A DNA stretch of 64,000 bases from Selaginella moellendorffii (lineage: Eukaryota; Streptophyta; Lycopodiopsida; Selaginellales; Selaginellaceae). Positions 1-9,769 of the stretch are shown here, in pieces. Where the stretch lies: NCBI RefSeq assembly GCF_000143415.4, contig NW_003314261.1, forward strand, positions 1,608,097 to 1,672,096, written 5' to 3'. Under the pieces are notes generated by a model, which was given only the letters and a program-made list of their open reading frames with translations, was not told where the DNA came from and did not search any database. Within the stretch, counting starts at the first letter, position 1, and every line of letters begins with the position of its first letter. Made by a program: the position numbers and the translations under genes.

Positions 1-859
1 GAGTGGAGACGTAGACACCGCCTGGGAGATCTTCGAGAGGATGCAGCACTCAGACACGGTCACCTGGAACTCCATGCTAGGGGCGTGCATCCAACAGAGA
101 CCGCGTTCTTCAGAGGCTCCACACGAGCAGCAGGAAAACGAAGCCGTGGTCGTCAGGCTCTTCGCCCGGATGCTACTGGAAGGGATAAGAGTGGACAGAG
201 TGACGCTGCTCACCATGCTCTCGGCCTGTGCCTCGCACGCCAGCCTCTCGCACGGCAAGAAGCTTCACGGCCTCGTCTCCGAGCTCAACCTCTCGCTGGA
301 ATCCGACACAGGCCTCTTCAACGCGCTGGTCACCATGTACTCGCGGTGTGGAAGCTGGGAAGTCTCGCAAGCGATGTTCCACGCGATGGGCTCGTGCCAC
401 GGCGACTTGATCACCTGGAACTCGATGATCACGGCGTGTGCCCGGCACGGACAGGCGCTCCAGGCGGTGGAACTGGTGAGAGGGATGGAACAAGCAGGGT
501 GGTCGCCGGACAAGGTGACGCTCACGGTGATACTCTCGGCGTGTAGTCACGCGGGGCTGCTAGACAAGGCGTACGAGTGCTTCCAGCTGATGCGGGGCGA
601 GTATGAGATTGATCCGGGGCCGGATCACTACGGCAGCATTGTGGATCTGCTGTGCCGGGCTGGGAAGCTCGGGGAGGCCGAGGCGCTGATCGAGAAGCTC
701 CCAGATCCGGCCAGCGCCGTGACATGGAGGAGCTTGCTTGGGGGATGTAGCAACCATGGAGATTTGGTGCTTGGGAGACGAGCTGCCGACGAGTTGTTTG
801 GGATGGATCCCAGGCACCACACCACCTATGTCATGCTCTCCAACACTTACTGTGGCTGA
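1..859 (+). CDS. PPR protein (PLS type), 3' part only
   Basis: This is the C-terminal part of a pentatricopeptide repeat protein. The open frame runs in from the window edge, so the start is outside, and the stop is at 857-859. Typical repeat signatures are visible: DTVTWNSMLGAC, NALVTMYSRCG, DLITWNSMITACARHG and TVILSACSHAGLLDKAYECF, followed by the usual C-terminal part (WRSLLGGCSNHGD, TYVMLSNTY). There are no introns in the visible part, as is usual for plant PPR genes. Family members bind organelle RNA in a sequence-specific way for editing or processing. The protein stops after the YVMLSNTY motif, and no E+/DYW domain follows before the stop, so an editing-deaminase tail is absent or was lost. 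Target RNA cannot be predicted from the fragment. Confidence 0.92.
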   Translation, partial: SGDVDTAWEIFERMQHSDTVTWNSMLGACIQQRPRSSEAPHEQQENEAVVVRLFARMLLEGIRVDRVTLLTMLSACASHASLSHGKKLHGLVSELNLSLESDTGLFNALVTMYSRCGSWEVSQAMFHAMGSCHGDLITWNSMITACARHGQALQAVELVRGMEQAGWSPDKVTLTVILSACSHAGLLDKAYECFQLMRGEYEIDPGPDHYGSIVDLLCRAGKLGEAEALIEKLPDPASAVTWRSLLGGCSNHGDLVLGRRAADELFGMDPRHHTTYVMLSNTYCG

Positions 860-1511
860 AACAAAGATACCAAGGGTTGACTGGCCGCTGCCATTTAGTC
901 AACTATACGGGTTGACTCCCGGTAACTCCCCATGGTAAACATCGTGATGGTTTCTCGTTCGAGCAGTGCCCGACCACACCTGGAACTTTTGCGTCACGTC
1001 GCTGTGCATGGCCAGCCCCCAGTCGAAGTCCCAAGTCGTGATCAAACCGAAGCGCATGTCGTTGAATCTCATGTAACAGAGAAGTCGCAGGGAGTTGAGA
1101 CGCTCGTTTGGGCTGGCGATCACAGTTCCTCGGCTGACAAAGCGGGCAAAAACTCCGGTGATTCTACACACAGCCGTCTTCCGCCATTAGTGCGACCTCG
1201 GGCAATCCCAGCTTGGGCCTGTAGCGATGGCAGGAAGCAGTATTCACCGAGACGATATGGCACAGCCGTCGTCCCACAACCATCTTCGATTTGGGCGCAG
1301 CAGTGCTTGCTGCAAGGTGTAGCCTCCGCCACCCAAAGACGATAGATGCTTCTCAAACCTATAGAGCGTTGTCGTCGTTCAAAGCTCGCCACACGCTTGC
1401 ATGGTGAAGAACAAGATCCTGCTCGTGAACGCTCACGATTGGATCGCTTGAAGTGTCATACTCTAGATCAGATTCCAGAAATTCCAAGTAGAAACTAACC
1501 ATACCTTTTAT
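860..1511 (-). other. Stretch with possible kinase-like gene fragment (CRN/FunK1-like)
   Basis: No intact gene is seen. On the minus strand, about 930-1110, one frame reads SPNERLNSLRLLCYMRFND followed by MRFGLITTWDFDWGL. This resembles the hinge region of Crinkler/FunK1-like kinase domains (a tyrosine/methionine-rich strand followed by RYG-x-(I/L)-(T/S)TW). A second frame at 1120-1390 is open but does not join in frame. If real, it is a decayed fragment. The resemblance is by eye only. Confidence 0.2.
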
Positions 1512-2111
1512 TTATCCCATAAAGGTTTTGTTGCACAGCCTACATGTAAGTTCTTCCTCTAAATCTCTCCTAGAAACTTTCCTAGAACCAAGCTCCCTTT
1601 CTCCCCTCAGCGTAGACTCAAACTCTTGCAGCTGCTTGATAAATCCATCGTTGGGACGAACACACTTCCGACACGCGAGCAAGCTCTCGAGCGCCTCATC
1701 GAAGCTACACCCTTCCTTCCACATCAAATACGCAATCACCACGGATGCGCTGCGAGACCGACCGCCAACGCAGTGGACGAGCACCATGCCCTGCTCGATG
1801 CCCTCGTCGATAAACTCAAGACACTCTTGCAGCACCGGGAGTATGTCCTGGTCCTCCTTGTCCAGCAAGGGGACTATCTTGCGCACTGGCGGCTTGCCCA
1901 CCATAGCTGGGCAGAGTTTCTCGAGCTTGGATTCCACGGCCTGGAACTTGCGGAGGCGATGCGGCGGCACCGTGTCGATGAAGTTACACTGTGGGTGGAG
2001 GCACACCGGTGCCAGTGAGAGGACGTGAGTGAATCCTTGCATGATCCCGCATAGATAGATCCCCGCGTCGTCGGCGTTGCTGATGTAAAGCCTCTCGCGA
2101 ACTTGCTTCAT
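1512..2111 (-). CDS. Dual-specificity protein phosphatase
   Basis: A 199-residue single-exon protein with the DSP active-site loop HCVGGRSRS at about residues 113-121. C114 is the predicted nucleophile and R120 the phosphate-binding arginine. An upstream Asp in the LLDKED segment (about residue 84) is the likely general acid. The family removes phosphate from Ser/Thr and Tyr residues, often on MAP kinases. The N-terminus (RLYISNADDAG) is the usual DSP start strand. The C-terminus ends CRLCNKTFMG, one CxxC pair that looks like the first half of a zinc finger, so the last exon may be missing or the finger truncated. The substrate is unknown. Confidence 0.9.
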   Translation of the reverse strand: MKQVRERLYISNADDAGIYLCGIMQGFTHVLSLAPVCLHPQCNFIDTVPPHRLRKFQAVESKLEKLCPAMVGKPPVRKIVPLLDKEDQDILPVLQECLEFIDEGIEQGMVLVHCVGGRSRSASVVIAYLMWKEGCSFDEALESLLACRKCVRPNDGFIKQLQEFESTLRGERELGSRKVSRRDLEEELTCRLCNKTFMG

Positions 2112-2976
2112 TCCTTTTTGGCTGTGATCCCTGACCTAAGAAAACGGGAGTTTATATTTCTAATCTATGTATAAATATGTGCCGTCAAAGATTCAAAATA
2201 CGCTGTTGAAAGCTCAAACGAATGATGGACTTTGATTCCACGAGGAAGGAACAAGGCGGCGTATGGAAGATGCAGGCTAAATCCTGGTCTTGCAAGTGAA
2301 GATCTTCCCTTGGCAAACGAGACCCGTCCAAACCAGATTCTCGTGGATGTAGCCTGGCCCAAAAGCGTTGATACGTGGGCCTGGCCTTTTGTCTGGTCAA
2401 CGTGAAGGAGATGGACGTGCAAATTTGCTGAGACCATGTTGTTCCAGGACGCTGACTGGCATTGTGTGGAACAAGATTTGAGCTTTTGCAAGTCCCTGTG
2501 CATAAATCCTCATCAATTTGCGGTTAGGAAAGAGCTTTTGATGGCGGAATTTCAATTGCAAAGCTCACAACATATGCCCAGAACAGAGCAGGCATCTTAG
2601 GACGAAACTGGCTCTCTTTCAAATTGCCGGCTTTATGTCATCCCAATACTTACGAATCTGCTTAAGAGAACCCACTCTTTTGTCTTTTTGACGTTTCCAC
2701 GGTCCACAGTGTGTTTTGCACAAGGTATCAAAACACTCCAGGCATTGTGTTTAATTATCTTGTCTATCTAAAAAGCATTCGGCTGGCCGAATGGCTTTCA
2801 CATGAGACCAAGCATGTCGCGTGCAATCGCCCAGCCTCGCATTTCCTTTTGAACCTCAGTGCTGCAGCAAAGGCTGACCACGAGGAGCTAGTGGACATCG
2901 TCAAATTGAAAGAAGGCGTCCCGGTTCCAAGAGTGATTAGGGGACAACCTTGTCATTCAAAACACGAGAAGACAAA
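2112..2976. other. Intergenic stretch, no supported gene
   Basis: Upstream flank of the phosphatase and downstream flank of the FBPase fragment. A 114-codon plus-strand frame at 2711-3055 reads protein-like in part (ADHEELVDIVKLKEGVPVPR) but matches nothing I recognise and runs into the CT repeat. I do not call it a gene. The missing last FBPase exon was looked for on the minus strand and not found. Confidence 0.4.
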
Positions 2977-3001
2977 TCTCTCTCTCTCTCTCTCTCTCTC
3001 A
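2977..3001. repeat. (CT)n microsatellite
   Basis: About 12 CT units lying immediately 3' (on the minus strand) of the FBPase fragment. On the minus strand this is a GA tract. Confidence 0.95.
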
Positions 3002-3009
3002 CACAGCAC

Positions 3010-3330
3010 CAGCATCTTCCACCAAAAAACCCAATGGATTCCCTTCATACACTAGTCTCAAATGGCTGCGAGGATTCATAGCAATACCACCGTAGAGAAT
3101 TGTCCTATGGACGTCTGCTACCAGTGAGCATACATACCTTGCCGAGTACTTCTTTGGAAACTGGCCTTTGCCTCTTCTAATATCATCAATGTAGCGTCGG
3201 AGTCCTTGAGGCCAATCGAAATACCTTGCATCGTTCACGGAATAGATTTGTCCTGAGAGAGGATAGCCTCAAAGTTAGCAAGCTTTTCTCCAAGGTCTAA
3301 CGTACCTCTCTCGGGAACTTTAACGTCGGG
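3010..3330 (-). pseudogene. Fructose-1,6-bisphosphatase, two-exon fragment
   Basis: Two consecutive exons can be read: 3306-3330 (PDVKVPER) and 3010-3252, joined across a 52-bp intron 3253-3305 with GT/AG ends and correct phase. The larger exon carries core FBPase motifs: GQIYSVNDARYFDWPQG, KYSARYVCSLVADVHRT, LLYGG-like ILYGGIAMNP, and HLRLVYEGNPLGFLVEDAG. It resembles the plastid-type enzyme of the Calvin cycle and sugar metabolism. The first ~220 residues cannot fit, because the NAC gene ends only 157 bp upstream, and no last exon is seen downstream. The fragment has no stop or frameshift, so it is either a recently copied piece or a mis-assembled remnant. It is bracketed by a GA tract upstream and a CT tract downstream. 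Confidence 0.8.
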
Positions 3331-3342
3331 CTTGAGACACAC

Positions 3343-3363
3343 AGAGAGAGAGAGAGAGAGAGA
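3343..3363. repeat. (GA)n microsatellite
   Basis: About 10 AG units just 5' (minus strand) of the FBPase fragment. It reads as a pyrimidine tract on the minus strand and would sit directly before the AAG acceptor of the first FBPase exon. Confidence 0.95.
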
Positions 3364-3486
3364 CAACAGGCCCTAAAAACCATTTACCTTAAATAGAGAG
3401 AGAGAAGCAAATAAACCATTTATAAATATAAAATTACAGAAGATGTAACATTCTTTAAATATTCTCAAACAATTACAGCAAACATT

Positions 3487-4447
3487 TTATCCATCTAGAC
3501 TGTTATTCCACTGAAACGCTTCAGGAAGACTGTATCCCCAACCTGGAGCTGGATCAGCGGAAGGTAGATGTTCTATGTCCTCAAAGCCAGAAAACATGAT
3601 ATTGTCCAGTTGCTCCTTGTGGTCTGCCTCCTCATCCGCTCGAATTGTCCCCTTGTCGTCGTTTTGATCGTCCTCGGCCACAACCTGAAGCTCCGAGGGG
3701 CTCATTTCCGAATCAGAACAGCTCTCTCCTTTTTGAACATCGAGAGAACATCCAGGACTGTTCTTGTTGTAGGCTCCACTCCCGCTTTTCCTATAGATCT
3801 TGCAAAGTGTAAATTCGTTCTGCACACACATACCATTGAAACAATCAGCAAGATGGAGGAACTCTCGACTACAGCACCTTGAACTGCGCGTTTTGCTCGT
3901 CCGGGAGCCTATATTCGCTCATGATCCATGGAGTCTTCTCTCCTTTCGGTGCCTTGCCTTTGTAGAACACGAGGGTTTTTCTCAATCCAATGCTGGTGTT
4001 GTTCTCCTTGTCCATGACTGGCTTGTCAGTTCCAGTAGCCTTCCAGTAGCCCGATGGGGTCACTCGGTTTGGCCTGGACCCATTCGGGTACTTGTGCTGC
4101 CTTGGCACGAAGAAATACCACTCGGTGTCTCCCATGTGTGCGAGAGAAATCGCCAGGCCTGAAGTCCAAGGGAGACAATTGTTTAGAATTCGAAGGATAT
4201 CGTCACTGGAGCAGCAGTAGCAAGAGTAACAATGCAAGAGCAAAAAAGCAAGAGCACAAAAGGAAAAGCAAGAGCAAAAAAGGAAGCAAGAGAGCTCACC
4301 AGGCAACTCCCATGGATCGTGCTTGACCAGGTCGATAACCGCAATGAGTTCCACTCCCAATTCCTTCTCCTCGGCCAATTTCCTCAAGTAGTATCCAACG
4401 AGCTCGTACTCCGTGGGTGAAAATCGAAATCCCGGCAATTTCTCCAT
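3487..4447 (-). CDS. NAC-domain transcription factor
   Basis: Exons 4300-4447, 3878-4158 and 3487-3819 give 253 residues, all junctions GT/AG and in frame. The NAC DNA-binding domain fills residues 1-~155: subdomain [20 protein letters not shown] ([12 protein letters not shown]), C ([17 protein letters not shown], then [10 protein letters not shown]), D ([15 protein letters not shown] and W-IMSEYRL) and E ([11 protein letters not shown]). The acidic C-terminal tail (EDDQNDDKG...) is a likely activation region. The start at MEKLPG fits the family; an in-frame Met 20 codons upstream (4507) is possible. Intron 1 is 141 bp, longer than is usual here, and purine-rich on the plus strand. Which NAC subfamily is not clear. 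Confidence 0.93.
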
Positions 4448-5400
4448 TACTGCAACTCGTCTCCCCAGCCTCATCCTCTCCAGCCTCGACAGAAAAACAC
4501 TGAGCATATAAATATGGAGGAAATTCGTGTATTGGGGATATTCTCAGCTCTAGACGGTCAATAGACTTTCAACAAAACTGGAGATGCCATTGCGACATGC
4601 ATGCGTTGGACCACTTTGAATAGATGCACCCCTCATCGCTGTCCCCATTACGTCTAGAAATTTGCCGAACGCTCGTCAGTCATAGTCTTAGGTCTCCATC
4701 GTCAAGGTTTCTACATTCATCCTGACCAAGCCCCGTTCAAACTTGGATTTTCAAAGTTTAGTCACGGGGATGTATCGAAAGTGCTCCTGGCTATGAAGCT
4801 TCCCGATCCAATTGTATCAGACAAGATTTTCTTCAAGTTCAGTTACCTGTACTTCTAAGCCACGATTACGAACGTCTCTATTACAACAAGGACAAGAATG
4901 AATGCAAAAAGCTCGAGTCGTCATTCAGAGCGGGGACCGATCCAAATCACTAGCCCTTGGAAAAGGAAAAGGAATGGCGCAAGCATGAACTATAAAGGGG
5001 GGGTAGCCTATAAGAAACTATAAAGATTTTGCTTGGAACATTATAGAAAAGAATTTTACAAAGACGTACCCGACCGTGGGGTCCAAATACTTGCGTTTCA
5101 CGAGACGAAGTTTGGACTACACTTTGCCGCCCGTGTCCAAGTTTTGTCATTTGGACAACCAGGCCGGTCATTACAACACATTCTGAACATAAAAACCAGA
5201 GAAAAACATCATTCCAATTAAAGAAGAAGAAAAAACAAAATTAGAAATAATCAGCGTTTGCAAAACCCGTGGGATATTTGTCGAGTATTCCCAGAAGCCA
5301 TCGCAACAAAATTGCCCCCTTTCTCATCACATGGTTCGATGTGTCACGTAGGTGATACTGCTCAATCAAAATGCTACGAGTCAGTTCCCCCTCCGCATTC
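4448..5400. other. Intergenic: NAC promoter side and AAPT 3' flank
   Basis: Contains the upstream region of the NAC gene and the 3' flank of the aminoalcohol phosphotransferase. An 82-codon minus frame at 5241-5489 lies past the AAPT stop and is probably 3' UTR. No gene is supported. Confidence 0.5.
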
Positions 5401-7683
5401 TCATCTCTTTTGCTTAATTCTGCAAGGTGGAGCACTAAGTCGTAAACGAGTCCCAAGATGAGAAAAGAATACGCACGCACACGCATCACACGCTAAGCAA
5501 AGAGAAACAAGCTCACGAAGTAGCTGCACCCCGTACCTGAAGCAGTGGATGCCTAGCGAGCCCGTGATCTCGCGTATGACGCTAACAGCAAAGTGCATGT
5601 ACAGTGCCACTGCAGAGAAAACACCAAAAGTTCTATCAACAGAGCGAGATAAAGGCCATCTCACTTGTGTATGCACAGTAGACAAGGAGCAAAAGGAACT
5701 CGTCGAATAAAGGTTTCCTGGACAAAAGCGAAATCTCAGGCCAGAGAAAAAAACAAGTTTATGAATGTCATACCCTCCAAGGACTTTAGATGAGAGCGCA
5801 TTGGCGATGGCAAGTGGCAGGAGAACTAACGACTGCTCAACAATAACAGCAGACGTTATCATTTTCTCCGAAAGCAGTCACAAGATACATACCAGGCACA
5901 TGCCCGTCTTTAGTCCTTTGGGCTCATCACAGAGATGCGACAGGATCATCCTTCCCTGCCATAATTTGAAGACAAAGACAAAATGATGATCAACGAATTA
6001 AGCTCGCGCATCGCTTACCACCAAGTACCCGAACGCAAAACCCGAACCCAATAGCATGAGATGTGGCTGGGTGCGAAGCACATCAGTAGGTGACAGCCAA
6101 CCCCTAAAACAAGCTTGTCAGTAGTGAAAAAACAAAAACAAAAGGAAACTGGCTTTACCATATCACAATGCTTCCAAGAAGCACAAAGAACGGCACCAGC
6201 TGGAAAGGGACAGTCTCAGCGTCAGTAATAGACTTACAAAACCAGGGCGCATTACCATGGCCAATGCTCGCAGCATGCTTCCTTTACGCGCGTGAACAAC
6301 TTTGTAGACATTGATCACGCTACAAAGAAGGTCAGACGATGGAAATGAGTGAGATTGTTCATAAACAAATAAATGCTTACTTAGACAGAATGGTTGGCAA
6401 AACAGCAACTGGTAGCATTAACCATATGATAAAAACGTTCACCGGCATGTCTAAGAATCAAATCAATTCATTAGTTTCACAAGACAAGAAACCAGAAAAT
6501 CAACTAACCAGGAAGTAGCGGTAGACCACGCAGGAACGGTATGGCTTCTCTAAAGTTGTGCTGCCACCAAACAGGGCCTGAAATGAGAAATACTATTAGA
6601 TTTTAAGACATAGATAGCAAGGCCCGTACCAACAAGAGATGTGAAAAAATGAATCAGATAGATCAACATGAGACCCTCAGTGGGGCCATTGACTTCAGGA
6701 AGAATCAAAGTATTTGTGAAGTAGCTGTAACTCAGATTAAACCGGCTGTTAAATAGAGAAACTAGAAACGTACTGCTCCCAGGTAGCCATGTAAAAAGGA
6801 ACAGTTGCTATGGCCCAGAACCAGAGAGTATGCGATCCACTCATAACAGAAGCACCGAAAGCCATCGTTTCGAACTAGGAAAAACAATATGAATCGACAG
6901 GTTAATACAAAAAAGGTTGGCATACCGCACAAGAGAGGGCATCGCAGCCTGGCAGAATGTGTTAGTCATTAAACTTCAGCACAGATAAATTACAGCATAC
7001 CATGGTCAAACAATTCTCCAAGAGGACTGGAAGAATTGGTTCGCCTCGCCTGTTTACCGTCTACCGCATCAAACGTCTGCGGAAGCAAAGCCTTTCGTTG
7101 CAAACTCAATTTGCTTTCACAGCTCACCTGGTAAAGAAACAAAAGCAGCCCATGGAGGAAGTGCACCCATTTGGGACTGGGGGAGTCCATGTGAGGAGAG
7201 TACACCTTAACGCAGCACGCACAAACATTAGAGATCTAAACAAGAACGCAAAAACCTCAAACAAAAACGTGGAGAACTTACATAGCTCAGGAACGCCGAT
7301 GCCACCACGAGAAGAAATCCAGACAAGGTAATCTGTCCACATTACATATAAATCGTCCACGAAAGAAAATCAACCAAAAAACACGAACCATGTTCGGTCT
7401 GTGCAAAATAAAAGGACAAAAGAATAAAAAACGTTTCTCTAGAAAGGTTAACAAAGCGAGAAAAACTCACGGCATCCAGAGTGGGAACAAGTTGACAAAT
7501 CGCGACCAGAAGGGCTGGAACACGTACTTGGCCATGTAAGATTTGTCCACGCCGCTGTACTTATATCTGTGCAGTGCTTCCAGGCCATGCTTGCCGATGT
7601 ATCGACCTCCGTTTAGCTCAACCCTGGAGAAAACACACAAATCAGACCACAATCCCCAGCAATGCCGCGGATTACACTCACAT
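5401..7683 (-). CDS. AAPT1: Aminoalcohol phosphotransferase (CDP-choline/CDP-ethanolamine)
   Basis: Makes phosphatidylcholine or phosphatidylethanolamine from CDP-aminoalcohol and diacylglycerol in the ER (last Kennedy-pathway step). Nineteen exons sum to 1185 nt, 394 residues, close to Arabidopsis AAPT1: 7682-7683, 7471-7623, 7389-7398, 7282-7332, 7128-7205, 7001-7076, 6926-6948, 6774-6874, 6630-6724, 6509-6577, 6381-6450, 6256-6319, 6159-6199, 6019-6103, 5893-5955, 5774-5832, 5665-5717, 5537-5609, 5401-5419. The CDP-alcohol phosphotransferase motif DG-x2-AR-x8-G-x3-D-x3-D is complete (DGKQARR, then GELFDHGCD). Many hydrophobic segments match the polytopic fold. The C-terminus FRIKQKR matches the short basic end of the family. 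The ATG is split AT|G by intron 1, and exon 3 is a 10-nt microexon. It shares a 217-bp upstream region with the glycolate oxidase gene. Confidence 0.95.
7389..7398 (-). other. 10-nt microexon of the AAPT gene
   Basis: Exon 3 of the gene above, ACCGAACATG on the minus strand, encodes the end of the conserved MPPNM segment. It is preceded by GCACAG and followed by GTTCGT, with introns of 72 and 56 bp. Without it the frame would shift by one base and a conserved motif would be lost. Confidence 0.85.
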
Positions 7684-7900
7684 CGTGCTCGAAATCGCGA
7701 ATCCAATGCGCCGGAGAGCCGATCCGGGGCTAGCGCATTGCTGCCGAGAAGCAGCGCCAAGCCCAGCGATCGAAGAACCCTAGCTCAAAACCCTCTAGAA
7801 GAAAGCGCGCTCCCAGGGAATATTTTAATGTCCGGTAGATGCCAGGAATATTACCTCCGTGCTGTTCGAGAGCATTGTTCCCCCTCTCTCACGCCCAGCG
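7684..7900. promoter_or_regulatory. 217-bp head-to-head promoter region (AAPT / glycolate oxidase)
   Basis: The two start codons are divergent and only 217 bp apart, so this stretch holds both 5' UTRs and promoters. No clear TATA box was identified. Sharing of elements is inferred from distance. Confidence 0.6.
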
Positions 7901-9670
7901 ATGGCGCGCGTTGTGAATGTGGACGAGTATGAAGATCTAGCTAGGGTTAAGATGCCGAAGATGTACTACGATTTCTACGCGGGCGGCGCCGAGGACAAGT
8001 GGACGCTGCGCGAGAATCGCAGCGCCTTCTCGAGGATCAGGTAAGATTTCGACGAGGGATTCTTGGGGATTGGCTTGGCGCTCTCATCAGTCCCGTGCTT
8101 CTCCAGGATCCGGCCGCAAGTTCTTGTGGATGTCAGCCACACGGATCTCACAACCTCGGTTCTCGGATTGAAGATTGCTTGTCCGATCATGGTCGCCCCG
8201 ACCGCATTGCACAAGCTCGCGCATCCCGAGGGTAAATTCATCGAGGTTTTTACGCGGTGCTTTTACCATATTACGCTGCGTTTTTACTATATTACTACTT
8301 TCAGGAGAATTAGCTACTGCAAGAGCTACTGCTGCCGCAAATACTGTCATGGTGAGTGAAGAGATCGATCACGCTTCACGCTTCGAGCCAAGACTTTTTT
8401 GGCAGATAACTTTCAAAGGTTTTCTCATTTCTTCTTCTTCTTCTTCTTTTTGCTAAGGTTGTATCGACATCTTCAAGTCACACCATTGAGGAGATCGCGG
8501 ACACAGGTCCTGGAATTCGATTCTTTCAGTTGTATGTAAGTCTTCTCTGGATTTAAAACTCACACTGTTTCTAAAAGCTTCTGTGTTCCAGATATTCAAC
8601 AAGGTTAGAGCTATGGAGCTCGTTGCTCGAGCGGAGAAGGCTGGCTACAAAGCCATTGTTCTCACCGTTGATACTCCAATTCTTGGAAGAAGAGAGGATG
8701 ATTTACGAAACAGGTAACTCGAAACAAGCGTTACAGAAGCCAGCTTGTGATTTTTAAGTGTCGGAGCAGACTAGTTTTGCCACCAGATGTGAGTATGAAG
8801 CTAATTGACGGCATTGGCGAGCAACATTCTCAGGTATATCTTTACTTTCCAGCATTTCCGAGCCTTTTCTTTTGGTTTTCTTCTTGCAGCCAACGGAACC
8901 GGGCTCTTCTCTTGCCGCCGTCGCATCCGAGTACAAAGACAAATCCATCACTTGGAAGGTGACTCATTGGATTCAGTTTTCCATCTAACATTGTAATGGA
9001 TACATTTTTGTGAAGGATGTCCAAGCTTTCATGAAGCTAACGAAACTCCCATTCTTGCTCAAGGGGATACTCACCAAAGAAGACGGTACTGAGTTTGCCT
9101 CCGGCTCTTTTCTGTGTTGACTATGAGTTTCTTTGTGCTGTTTGTTTTCAGCTCTGAAGGCTATCGACATCTGTGTCGACGGGATCATTGTTTCCAACCA
9201 CGGTGGCAGGCAGCTAGATCACGTCCCAGCAACGATCTCTGTGCTTGAAGAGGTGGCAATCACTAGAAACAGTTGTTACGTAATTCGGTTGCTCTTGACA
9301 GACTTTTTTGGAGTGACAGGTGGTAGCAGCAGCCGCTGGTCGGTGTCCTGTCTTCGTCGATGGAGGCATTAGACGAGGCACGGATGTTTTCAAAGCGCTC
9401 GCTCTCGGTGCTAGTGGAGTTTTCGTAAGTTTTCATGTGTTCTTGTGGCTTTCAGGAGCAATTGTGACATGGTGTGGTGATTTCTCTCAGGTTGGGAGGC
9501 CCGTCCTGTTCGGTCTGGCCATCGATGGCGAGCAAGGCGTGAAGAAAGTGCTAGACATGCTCAAGGACGAGCTGAGAACCACCATGGTAATTGCTGGCTG
9601 CCCAACACTCGCTCATATAAATCGATCGAGCGTCCAAACGCCAGAGGAGAAACCATCCAGCAAGCTCTAG
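7901..9670 (+). CDS. GLO: (S)-2-hydroxy-acid oxidase (glycolate oxidase family)
   Basis: FMN-dependent peroxisomal oxidase of the photorespiration family (glycolate to glyoxylate plus H2O2). Exons 7901-8040, 8107-8231, 8305-8351, 8458-8535, 8592-8713, 8770-8833, 8890-8958, 9016-9085, 9152-9252, 9320-9424 and 9491-9670 sum to 1101 nt, 366 residues, the normal family length. It carries the FMN/active-site signature SNHGGRQLD (His as base, Arg binding the carboxylate), [33 protein letters not shown], and ends in SKL, a classic PTS1 peroxisome signal. In place of the SSWATSS segment of plant glycolate oxidase it has STSSSHT, so the substrate-contacting Trp (108 in spinach) is a Ser. That suggests a preference for other 2-hydroxy acids. 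Two decayed copies lie at 18.2-19.8 kb. Confidence 0.95.
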
Positions 9671-9769
9671 CAATCAAGCAAGAAAAACGCTGCTCAAAGT
9701 CACTGCCATTTTTTTCTGTTGAAAATTTGGATTGTGTGACAAACAAACTTTGTGCGTGATCTTCTCACG

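Noticed and set aside
2711-3055. 114-codon plus-strand frame
   Set aside because: It runs into the CT repeat (SLSLSLS) and overlaps the FBPase fragment; no family match.
4160-4299. ATATCCTT-like sequence inside the NAC intron, considered as a U12 donor
   Set aside because: The intron is bounded by ordinary GTGAGC and TTCAG sites that join the NAC domain in frame; the motif is internal.
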